A stretch of DNA of 10,090 nucleotides from Alphaproteobacteria bacterium. Its GTDB lineage: Bacteria > Pseudomonadota > Alphaproteobacteria > Sphingomonadales > Sphingomonadaceae. The first letter of the stretch is position 1, and every line of letters begins with the position of its first letter. Positions 1 through 6,552 of the stretch are shown piece after piece. The stretch covers positions 1 to 10,090 of the forward strand of contig JADCGM010000315.1 in the NCBI GenBank assembly GCA_020249025.1. The letters are read 5' to 3'. The notes beneath the pieces were generated by a model. That model worked only from the letters and a program-made list of their open reading frames with translations. It was not told the origin of the DNA and searched no databases. The translations under genes were made by a program, and so were the position numbers.

Positions 1-420
1 CCCGACCTCAAGGCGAAGCTCGCCGCCGCGATGCCCGAGGGACCGTGGCACTTCCCCGAGGATCAGGTCTCCGACGTGACGACACGCCTGCTCGCCGCCG
101 AGATCACCCGCGAGCAGCTCTACCGCCAGCTTCACGAGGAGCTGCCCTACGCCTCGACCGTCGAGACCGAGAAGTGGGAGGAGCGGCGCGACGGATCGGC
201 CGCGATCCACCAGCAGATATTGGTCGAACGCGATAGCCAGCGGGCGATCGTGCTGGGCAAGGGCGGCAGTCAGATCAAGAAGATCGGAGCCGCGGCTCGC
301 ACCGAACTCGAAGAACAGCTCGGGCGCCGGGTGCACCTGTTCCTGCATGTGAAGGTGAAGCCCGACTGGAGCGAGGACCGCAGCGTCTATCGCGACATGG
401 GACTGGGCTGGGTCGACTGA
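1..420 (+). CDS. era: GTPase Era, C-terminal part (5' end outside window)
   Basis: Era is an essential Ras-like GTPase that binds the 3' end of 16S rRNA and helps 30S subunit maturation. Only the last 139 residues are in the window, read in frame from base 1 to the TGA at 418-420; the GTPase domain lies upstream. The visible part is the end of the linker (FPEDQVSDVTTR, LAAEITREQLYRQLHEELPY) and the type II KH RNA-binding domain. The KH GxxG loop is GKGGSQIKKIG at about residues 86-96 of the visible segment. The end, LFLHVKVKPDWSED..., is typical of Era. The next gene, recO, lies 52 bases downstream on the same strand, matching the common rnc-era-recO order of Proteobacteria. The reading frame is intact, with no sign of damage. 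Confidence 0.96.
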   Translation, partial: PDLKAKLAAAMPEGPWHFPEDQVSDVTTRLLAAEITREQLYRQLHEELPYASTVETEKWEERRDGSAAIHQQILVERDSQRAIVLGKGGSQIKKIGAAARTELEEQLGRRVHLFLHVKVKPDWSEDRSVYRDMGLGWVD

Positions 421-460
421 CGCAGCCCTCTTCGCGGTCGCAAACGGCCCTGCGAATCCC

Positions 461-472
461 TATATCTGGCCC
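461..472 (+). promoter_or_regulatory. Putative leaderless-type -10 element for recO
   Basis: TATATC at 461-466 is followed by six bases and then the recO ATG at 473. If this is the -10 hexamer, the first transcribed base would be the A of the start codon. There is no GGAGG-like sequence between the hexamer and the ATG. A -35 match at the 17-bp spacing (TCGCAA, 438-443) is weak. The same arrangement appears before rluD and, slightly longer, before parC. This is an inference from motif and spacing only. Confidence 0.45.
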
Positions 473-1237
473 ATGGATTTGACCGCCGAGGCCATCGTGT
501 GCGCCGTGCTCGGGCATGGCGAGAACGGTGCGGTGGTGCGGCTGTTGACGCGGTCGAACGGGCTGGTGGCGGGCTATGTGCGCGGCGGGCGGTCGCGCAA
601 GCTGCGGCCGGCGCTTCAGCCCGGAAACGTGGTTCAGGCGCATCTCAGGGCACGGGTCGATGATCAGCTGGCGGCGGCCACGGTCGAGCTGGTGCGCTCA
701 CGCGCGCCGCTGGCGCTCGACCGGTTGTCGGCGGCCGCGGTCGAATGGGCGACCACGCTGGCGGCCGCCACCCTGCCCGAGGGCATCGCCTATCCGCAGC
801 TCCATGCGACGCTCGCCGGGCTGCTCGAGGTGATGGACCATGCCGACGATCCGCGGCTATGGATGGCGGCGCTGGTGCGCTACGAGCTGCTGCTGCTGCG
901 CGAACTGGGCTTCGGGCTCGATCTGACCGAATGCGCCGCGACCGGCGCGACCACCGACCTGATCTATGTATCCCCGAAGTCGTCGAAGGCGGTCAGCCGG
1001 GCGGCGGGCGCGCCCTATGCGGGGCGGCTGCTCCCCCTCCCCGCCTTCCTCACCGGCAGCGGCGGCGCGCCCGGCTGGCGCGACATTGCCGATGGGCTGA
1101 GGACGACGGGCTGGTTCCTCGAACGCGACGTGCTCAACGCCGGGCGGCGGGCCGATATCCTGTCGGCGCGCGAGCGGCTGGCGGCGCGGGTGACGGCGCT
1201 GGCGCACGCGGCTGAAAATTCCGCTGCGACTACGTGA
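473..1237 (+). CDS. recO: DNA repair protein RecO
   Basis: RecO (254 aa) works with RecF and RecR to load RecA onto SSB-coated single-stranded DNA during gap repair and recombination. The N-terminal OB-fold is visible at about residues 1-80, with AIVCAVLGHGENGAVVRLLTRSNGLVAGYVRGGRSRK, the usual RecO start. It is followed by a helical domain that includes ALVRYELLLLRELGFGLDLTECAATG (about 133-158). The C4 zinc-finger region of some RecO proteins is degenerate: C154 sits at the expected place and is followed by DLIYVSPKSSKAVS, with no second CxxC. This is common in Proteobacteria. The length is usual for the family. The ATG has no Shine-Dalgarno sequence but sits six bases after a TATATC hexamer. 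The gene lies between era and parC on the same strand. Confidence 0.95.
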   Translation: MDLTAEAIVCAVLGHGENGAVVRLLTRSNGLVAGYVRGGRSRKLRPALQPGNVVQAHLRARVDDQLAAATVELVRSRAPLALDRLSAAAVEWATTLAAATLPEGIAYPQLHATLAGLLEVMDHADDPRLWMAALVRYELLLLRELGFGLDLTECAATGATTDLIYVSPKSSKAVSRAAGAPYAGRLLPLPAFLTGSGGAPGWRDIADGLRTTGWFLERDVLNAGRRADILSARERLAARVTALAHAAENSAATT

Positions 1238-1279
1238 ACAAAGTGCGAACCCGCGCTAGGCTTTCGTCGCTGGATTTCC

Positions 1280-1294
1280 TATAGCTGTGCGCCT
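1280..1294 (+). promoter_or_regulatory. Putative -10 element and very short leader for parC
   Basis: TATAGC at 1280-1285 lies nine bases before the parC ATG at 1295. A start seven bases after the hexamer would give a 5' leader of only about three bases. No Shine-Dalgarno sequence is present in the intervening TGTGCGCCT. The hexamer is identical to the one before rluD (6542-6547). No convincing -35 is visible, so this remains a motif-based inference. Confidence 0.38.
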
Positions 1295-3538
1295 ATGACC
1301 GCATTCACCGACGCGCCCGACCGCATCGTCGACACGCCCTTCTCCGACGCGCTCAGCGACCGCTACCTCGTCTATGCGCTGTCGACGATCACCGCCCGCT
1401 CGCTGCCCGACGTCCGCGACGGGCTGAAGCCGGTGCATCGTCGGCTGCTCTGGGGCATGCGGCTGCTGCGGCTCGATCCCGAGGCGGGCTACAAGAAGTG
1501 CGCGCGTGTCGTCGGCGACGTGATGGGCAAATACCACCCGCATGGCGACGCCTCGATCTACGACGCGATGGTGCGTCTCGCTCAGCCGTTCGCGCTACGC
1601 TACCCGCTCGTCGACGGTCAGGGGAATTTCGGCAACATCGACGGCGATAACGCCGCCGCCATGCGCTACACCGAGGCCCGGCTGACGCCCGCCGCGATCG
1701 AGCTGATGGACGGGCTCGACGAGAATTGCGTGCCGTTCCGCGCCACTTACAACGGCGAGGACGAGGAGCCGGAGGTGTTTCCGGCGGCGTTCCCGAACCT
1801 GCTCGCGAATGGCGCGAGCGGCATCGCGGTCGGCATGGCGACCTCGATCCCGCCGCACAACGTAGCCGAACTGGTCGATGCGCTGACCCTCCTCGTCGAC
1901 AACCCCGACGCCGGAACCGACGAGATCGTCGCGCTGGTGCCGGGCCCCGATTTTCCGACCGGCGGCGTGCTCGTCGAATCGGCGGCGAGCATCCGCGAAT
2001 CCTATGCGACGGGGCGCGGCTCCTTCCGGATGCGCGCGCGCTGGGAAGAGGTTCGCGAGAAGGGCGGCGGCTGGCACATCGTCGTCAGCGAGGTCCCGTA
2101 TCAGGTCCAGAAGGGCAAGCTGATCGAGGAGATCGCGGCGCTCATCAACGACAAGAAGCTGCCTATCCTCGAGGATGTGCGCGACGAGTCCGACAGCGAG
2201 ATCCGCATCGTTCTCGAACCGAAGTCGCGCAACGTCGACCCGAACGTGCTGATGGAGAGCCTGTTCAAGCTCACCGATCTAGAGGTGCGCTTCCCGCTCA
2301 ACCTCAACGTCCTCGACAAGAACCGCACGCCGCGGGTGATGTCGCTGAAGGAGGCGCTGGCCGCCTTCCTCGACCACCAGATCGAGGTGCTGGTGGCGCG
2401 CGCCGAACACCGGCTCGGCAAGATCGCCGACCGGCTGGAGCTGCTCGCCGGCTTCCTCATCGCCTATCTCAACCTCGACGAGGTCATCCGCATCATCCGC
2501 GAGGAGGATGAGCCGAAGCAGGAGCTGATGCGCCGCTTCGAACTGACCGACCGGCAGGCCGAGGCCATCCTCAACATGCGCCTGCGCTCCTTGCGCAAGC
2601 TTGAGGAGCTGGAGATCCAGATGGAAAACAAGGCGCTGCTCGCCGAGCAGGCGAAGCTGCAGGCGCTGGTCGCCTCTCCGAAGAAGCAGCGCGAGCGGGT
2701 GAAGGCCGATCTGGCGCAGCTGCGCGCGCGCTACGGCCCCGAGACCGAGCTGGGTCGGCGGCGCACCGGCTTCGGCGAGGCGCCGTCGGTGGTCGACATC
2801 CCGCTGGAGGCGATGATCGAGCGCGAGCCGATCACGGTCATCTGCTCGGCCAAGGGCTGGGTGCGGGCGATGAAGGGCCATGTCGATCTGGCGGATGCCG
2901 AGACCGCGAAGTTCAAGGAGGGCGACGGCCCCGCCTTCGCCTTCCACGCGCAGACGACCGATAAGATCACGCTCGCTGCCGACAACGGCCGTTTCTACAC
3001 GATCGGCGCGGACAAGCTGCCGGGCGGACGCGGCTTCGGCGAGCCGATCCGGCTGATGATCGACATGGATGCGGGCGCGGAGATCACCGCGCTCTTCGTG
3101 CACCAGCCGGGCAAGCTGCTGCTCGTCGCGAGCGACGGCCGTGGCTTCGTGGCGGACGGGGGCGAACTTCTCGCCGAAACGAAGAAGGGCCGCCAGGTGG
3201 TGACGCCGCGGCCCGGCGCCAAGCTGCGGGTTGTGCGGCGGATCGCGGAGGACGCGGATTCGGTCGCGGCGGTCGGCGAGAACCGCAAACTCCTGGTGTT
3301 CCCGCTGTCGCAGCTGCCCGAAATGACGCGCGGTCAGGGCGTGGCGCTTCAGAAGTACAAGGACGGCGGGCTGTCGGACGCGATGACGTTCAAGCTCGCC
3401 GACGGCCTGTCGTGGCAGATGGGCGGCAAGGGCGACCGCACGCGGCTGGAGACCGACCTGACGCCATGGCAGGGCGACCGGGCGCAAGCCGGGCGGCTGC
3501 CGCCCAACGGCTTCCCGCGGGACAACCGGTTCGGGTGA
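1295..3538 (+). CDS. parC: DNA topoisomerase IV subunit A (ParC)
   Basis: ParC is the DNA-breaking subunit of topoisomerase IV, which with ParE unlinks daughter chromosomes. The protein is 747 aa, close to the 752 aa of E. coli ParC. The N-terminal winged-helix/tower core starts ALSDRYLVYALSTITARSLPDVRDGLKPVHRR. The catalytic tyrosine is Y125 in AAAMRYTEARL. A tower and coiled-coil region (about 360-480) includes LTDRQAEAILNMRLRSLRKLEE. From about residue 510 there is a beta-pinwheel C-terminal domain without a canonical GyrA box (QRRGGKG); only a degenerate MTRGQGVALQKYKDGG remains near the end. That and the length favour ParC over GyrA. The quinolone pocket reads HPHGDASIYD, with Ala86 where E. 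coli ParC has Ser80, and Asp90 at the Glu84 position. A leaderless-type start precedes it, and an inverted repeat follows the stop. Confidence 0.94.
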   Translation: MTAFTDAPDRIVDTPFSDALSDRYLVYALSTITARSLPDVRDGLKPVHRRLLWGMRLLRLDPEAGYKKCARVVGDVMGKYHPHGDASIYDAMVRLAQPFALRYPLVDGQGNFGNIDGDNAAAMRYTEARLTPAAIELMDGLDENCVPFRATYNGEDEEPEVFPAAFPNLLANGASGIAVGMATSIPPHNVAELVDALTLLVDNPDAGTDEIVALVPGPDFPTGGVLVESAASIRESYATGRGSFRMRARWEEVREKGGGWHIVVSEVPYQVQKGKLIEEIAALINDKKLPILEDVRDESDSEIRIVLEPKSRNVDPNVLMESLFKLTDLEVRFPLNLNVLDKNRTPRVMSLKEALAAFLDHQIEVLVARAEHRLGKIADRLELLAGFLIAYLNLDEVIRIIREEDEPKQELMRRFELTDRQAEAILNMRLRSLRKLEELEIQMENKALLAEQAKLQALVASPKKQRERVKADLAQLRARYGPETELGRRRTGFGEAPSVVDIPLEAMIEREPITVICSAKGWVRAMKGHVDLADAETAKFKEGDGPAFAFHAQTTDKITLAADNGRFYTIGADKLPGGRGFGEPIRLMIDMDAGAEITALFVHQPGKLLLVASDGRGFVADGGELLAETKKGRQVVTPRPGAKLRVVRRIAEDADSVAAVGENRKLLVFPLSQLPEMTRGQGVALQKYKDGGLSDAMTFKLADGLSWQMGGKGDRTRLETDLTPWQGDRAQAGRLPPNGFPRDNRFG

Positions 3539-3568
3539 GGGGCTGACGGGCGTTGCGGGTCGCCCAGT

Positions 3569-3701
3569 CCTCACCTCACCCTTACCCTCTCCATCAAGGA
3601 GAGGGGGACCCAAGCGGTGGGGCGAGGCTGGCGGCCTGAGAACCTGGCCCAAACGCCCAAGTCTCCCTCTCCTTGATGGAGAGGGTAAGGGTGAGGTGAG
3701 G
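3569..3701. repeat. REP/BIME-like inverted repeat with nested hairpins
   Basis: Two 41-base arms, 3569-3609 and 3661-3701, are reverse complements with a single mismatch (3606 G opposite 3664 T), separated by 51 bases. Each arm also contains its own perfect hairpin: CCCTCTCC-ATCAA-GGAGAGGG at 3585-3605, and its complement CCCTCTCC-TTGAT-GGAGAGGG at 3665-3685. The DNA or RNA could therefore fold either as one long hairpin or as two small ones. This nested layout resembles bacterial REP palindromes paired as a BIME; a MITE-like element is another option. It is the only such sequence in the window. It lies in the untranslated gap between parC and the transporter, so it could also stop or stabilise the parC transcript, although neither hairpin has a T-run typical of an intrinsic terminator. 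Confidence 0.85.
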
Positions 3702-3795
3702 CCGGGGCCGGCGGCTCGATTGCAGAACGTCTCCAATCCCTCTGGAATTCCCCGCCCGTTCGCCTAGCTTGGGGCCAACGAGAACAGATATCCGG

Positions 3796-3800
3796 GGAGG
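3796..3800 (+). promoter_or_regulatory. Ribosome binding site deciding the MFS transporter start
   Basis: GGAGG at 3796-3800, inside a longer G-rich run, lies four bases before the ATG at 3805. The same frame is open upstream to a TTG at 3769, which would add twelve residues but has no such site in front of it and would place this GGAGG inside the coding region. The ATG at 3805 is therefore the better start. Confidence 0.7.
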
Positions 3801-3804
3801 GTTC

Positions 3805-5085
3805 ATGGCGACCGCGGCGGCGGGGGCGGCGAGTGCGCGGAATATCCGCATCACGATGTGGATGCTGCTGATCGTCTACATCCTCAATTTTCTCGACCGT
3901 CAGATCGTCAACATCCTCGCCGAGCCGATCGCGCGCGACCTCGATCTCAGCGACACGCAGCTGGGGCTGCTGACCGGCCTCGCCTTCGCGCTTTTCTATG
4001 CAACACTTGGCATTCCCATCGCGCGCTACGCCGACCGGCCAGGGACGGATCGCGTCGGGCTGATCTCGGTGTCGCTGGCGCTGTGGTCGGCGATGACGGC
4101 GCTGTGCGGACTGGCGCAGAACTACGTCCAGCTGCTGCTGGCGCGCATCGGCGTCGGCGTCGGCGAGGCCGGGTGCACGCCGGCAGCGCACTCGCTGATC
4201 TCGGACGCGGTGCCGCGCGAGAAGCGGGCGTCGGCCATCGCCTTCTACGGGCTCGGGATCCCCATCGGGTCGCTGCTTGGGATGGTGACCGGCGGGACGC
4301 TCGCCGACTGGCTCGGCTGGCGCGAGGCCTTCCTCATCGTCGGGCTGCCCGGCGTCCTGATCGCGCTCGTCTTCTGGAAGCTGGTGCCGGAGCCGCGCAA
4401 GCTCGGGTTGGCGAGCGAGGGCGGACATGCGCCGCAGGGCAGCTTCGGCGAGGCCTGGGCGGAGCTGCGCCGGTCGAAGGCGTTCCTGCCGCTGTGCATC
4501 GCCGCCTCGCTCGTCGCCTTCCTGAGCTACGGCAAGACGACCTGGGGGACGATCTTCTTCCAGCGCTCGCACGGGCTGACGCCGGGCGAGGTCGGGTTGA
4601 TGTTCGGGCTCGTCACCGGCATCGCCGGGATCATGGGCACCTGGGCGGGCGGCTGGCTTGCGGACAAGTTCGGCAAGCGCGATGCGCGCCATTATCTGAC
4701 CGGGCCGGCGATCTCGATGGTGCTGGCCGCCCCCCTGCTCTACCTCGCCTACAATGCCGACGACTGGCGCATGGCGCTGGTGCTGCTGTTCCTGCCGACC
4801 ATCGCCAACACGCTCTATTACGGACCGACCTACGCCTGCGCGCAGACGCTGGTGTCGGCGAAGGCGCGGGCGCTCGCCGCCTCGGTGCTGCTGTTCGCGC
4901 AGAACCTCATCGGTCTCGGCCTCGGGCCGCTGCTGTTCGGGGTGCTGAGCGATGCGCTGAAGCCCGTCGCCGGGCCCGAGAGCGTGCGCTGGGTGCTGTA
5001 CGGTGCGGCCTTCCTCGGAATCGTTCCGGCGATCTTCTTCTGGATCGCCAGCCGCCATCTGAAGGCGGAGATGCGCAAGGACTAG
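3805..5085 (+). CDS. MFS transporter, spinster-like family
   Basis: This is an inner-membrane secondary transporter of the major facilitator superfamily, 426 aa from the ATG with a GGAGG site. About twelve hydrophobic segments can be traced. The first is WMLLIVYILNFLDRQIVNIL (about 19-38), whose NFLDRQ motif is typical of spinster-like members. The loop 2-3 motif A appears as GIPIARYADRPGTDR (about 69-83) and recurs in the second half as GGWLADKFGKRDAR (about 282-295). TM4-TM5 include LLARIGVGVGEAGCTPAAHSLISD. A hydrophilic central loop (about 195-225) separates the two six-helix halves. The substrate cannot be read from the sequence, and no neighbour points to one. The gene is likely transcribed alone: the inverted repeat lies upstream, and the photolyase gene converges on it with only four bases between the stop codons. 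Confidence 0.88.
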   Translation: MATAAAGAASARNIRITMWMLLIVYILNFLDRQIVNILAEPIARDLDLSDTQLGLLTGLAFALFYATLGIPIARYADRPGTDRVGLISVSLALWSAMTALCGLAQNYVQLLLARIGVGVGEAGCTPAAHSLISDAVPREKRASAIAFYGLGIPIGSLLGMVTGGTLADWLGWREAFLIVGLPGVLIALVFWKLVPEPRKLGLASEGGHAPQGSFGEAWAELRRSKAFLPLCIAASLVAFLSYGKTTWGTIFFQRSHGLTPGEVGLMFGLVTGIAGIMGTWAGGWLADKFGKRDARHYLTGPAISMVLAAPLLYLAYNADDWRMALVLLFLPTIANTLYYGPTYACAQTLVSAKARALAASVLLFAQNLIGLGLGPLLFGVLSDALKPVAGPESVRWVLYGAAFLGIVPAIFFWIASRHLKAEMRKD

Positions 5086-5089
5086 ACGC

Positions 5090-6499
5090 CTAGCCCGCCT
5101 TGATCTCGGCAAAGGCGGCGAGCGCGCGCTGGCGGGCGAACTCATGGGCGACGACGGGCTCGGGGTAAGTCTGCCCGAGCTTCACGCCGGCGGTGGCCAG
5201 CTCGAAGGCCGACGCCTCCCACGGCGCGTGGATGACGTCGTCGGGCAGCTTCGCAAGCTCGGGGCACCAGCGGCGGACATAGGCGCCGTTGGCATCGAAC
5301 TTCCGGCCCTGCCCCACCGGCGCAAAGATGCGGATGAAGGGCGAGCTGTCGACGCCCGAGCCCATGATCCACTGCCAGCCGAGCGCATTGTTGCCGAGAT
5401 CGGCGTCGAGCAGCGTGTCCCAGAACCAGGCGAACCCGTCCCGCCAGTCGCCCATCAGATGCTTCACGAGGAATGACGCGGCGATCATGCGGACGCGGTT
5501 GTGCATCCAGCCGGTCGCCCACAGCTCGCGCATCCCGGCGTCGACGATCGGATAGCCGGTCATGCCACGCCGCCACGCCTCGATCGCGGGATCGCTGCCC
5601 GGCGTGTGGCGCAGCGCCTCGAACTGGATGCGGTGCGGGCGGGTGGCGCTGTCGGGGAACTGCTCGATGAGCCCCAGCGCGAAGTCGCGCCAGCCGACCT
5701 CGCGCAGGAAGGGCTCGGCGGGCTTGCCGACCGCATCGGCGATGGTGTGCCAGACCTGCGCGGGCGACAGCTCGCCGAAGTGGAGATGCGGCGACAGGCG
5801 CGAGGAGCCGTTGACGCCGGGGATGTTGCGGTCGTGATCGTAGCGGATCGCGACCTCGGCGAAGCGTTCGAGCGCCGCCCAGCCGCCGCGCTCCCCCGGG
5901 GTCCACCAATCCGAAAAGCCCGCCGCCCAGTCGGGCTTGGTCGGCAGCAGCCCCCAGCTGGCGAGCGCCTCGCCCTGCGGAGCGCCAGCGGGCACGTTGA
6001 CGCGCACCGGCGCGGGCTGCGGTTCGGGCGGCGGCATCTGCGCCTGCAGCGCCCGCCAGAAGGGCGTGAAGATGCGGTAGCGGCCACCGGTGCCCGACAG
6101 CACGCGCGACGGCGGCGTGAGCGCGACCCCGCCGTGAAGGCGCAGTTCCATCCGGTTTCGCAGCGCGGTTTCCTGCGCGGTCCACCACGGCTCATAATGC
6201 TTCAGCGCATGGATGCGGTGCGCGCCGACCGCTTGCGCGAGGTCGAGAAGAACCGTATCGGCGCGGCCACGCAGCAGAATGAGCCGGCCGCCGAGACCGC
6301 GCAGCTCCGCATCGAGCGCGGCGAGGCTGTGGTGAAGCCACCAGCGCTGCGCGCCGCCGATGCGCAGGGAACCCGGCGCCTCATCGTCGAGCACATATAC
6401 GGGCACCACCGGGCCTTCGGCCGCCGCGGCCGCCAGCGCAGCCTGATCGGCGACGCGCAGATCCTGCCGGAACCAGATTATGGTGGGTGCTGCAGTCAT
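5090..6499 (-). CDS. phr: Deoxyribodipyrimidine photolyase (class I CPD photolyase/cryptochrome family)
   Basis: The enzyme repairs UV-induced cyclobutane pyrimidine dimers using light, FADH- and an antenna cofactor. The 469-aa product starts TAAPTIIWFRQDLRVAD, the classic photolyase N-terminal antenna-domain motif. The FAD-binding helical domain includes GSSRLSPHLHFGELS (about 231-245), REVGWRDFALGLI, GYPIVDAGMRELWATGWMHN (about 315-334) and DADLGNNALGWQWIMGSGVD (about 365-384). All three tryptophans of the electron-transfer chain appear present: W331, W352 and W375, aligned by eye to E. coli W306, W359 and W382. I chose the ATG at 6499; an in-frame TTG at 6535 would add twelve atypical residues before the conserved start. 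Neither start has a good ribosome binding site. The class I assignment is confident; the antenna type is not visible, and a cryptochrome role cannot be excluded. Confidence 0.94.
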   Translation of the reverse strand: MTAAPTIIWFRQDLRVADQAALAAAAAEGPVVPVYVLDDEAPGSLRIGGAQRWWLHHSLAALDAELRGLGGRLILLRGRADTVLLDLAQAVGAHRIHALKHYEPWWTAQETALRNRMELRLHGGVALTPPSRVLSGTGGRYRIFTPFWRALQAQMPPPEPQPAPVRVNVPAGAPQGEALASWGLLPTKPDWAAGFSDWWTPGERGGWAALERFAEVAIRYDHDRNIPGVNGSSRLSPHLHFGELSPAQVWHTIADAVGKPAEPFLREVGWRDFALGLIEQFPDSATRPHRIQFEALRHTPGSDPAIEAWRRGMTGYPIVDAGMRELWATGWMHNRVRMIAASFLVKHLMGDWRDGFAWFWDTLLDADLGNNALGWQWIMGSGVDSSPFIRIFAPVGQGRKFDANGAYVRRWCPELAKLPDDVIHAPWEASAFELATAGVKLGQTYPEPVVAHEFARQRALAAFAEIKAG

Positions 6500-6552
6500 G
6501 CGGAATCGGGTCCCCGGTGCAATTCGTAACGGCAATGCCCATATAGCGTTCG
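6500..6552. promoter_or_regulatory. Divergent phr/rluD intergenic region with leaderless-type rluD promoter
   Basis: These 53 bases separate the photolyase ATG (- strand) from the rluD ATG (+ strand). TATAGC at 6542-6547 is followed by five bases and the ATG at 6553, so a standard -10 spacing puts the first transcribed base on the A of the rluD start codon. No Shine-Dalgarno sequence precedes rluD. The overlapping sequence on the other strand reads TATATG (6545-6540) and could serve as a -10 for the photolyase gene, giving a leader of about 35 bases to its ATG. No good -35 is seen in either direction. Both promoter calls are inferences. Confidence 0.42.

Noticed and set aside
3491..3505. GGGCGGC-T-GCCGCCC palindrome near the parC end as a terminator
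   Set aside because: It lies inside the coding sequence before the stop, has a one-base loop and no T-run; a chance product of GC-rich sequence is more likely.
2279..3736. 485-codon open frame on the - strand across parC
   Set aside because: It lies antisense to the clearly real parC, is Arg/Pro/His-rich low-complexity sequence, and is explained by third-position G/C bias leaving the opposite frame free of stops.
3769..3804. TTG start giving the transporter twelve extra residues
   Set aside because: The ATG at 3805 has GGAGG four bases before it. The extension is not transporter-like and would bury that ribosome binding site in the coding region.
3571..5145. 524-codon open frame on the - strand across the transporter and the inverted repeat
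   Set aside because: It is the antisense shadow of the transporter gene, with repeat-derived sequence at its end, no recognisable domain and a composition unlike real proteins.
5501..6529. 342-codon + strand frame opposite the photolyase gene
   Set aside because: It is a shadow of the photolyase coding sequence, whose motifs and tryptophan chain are unmistakable on the - strand.
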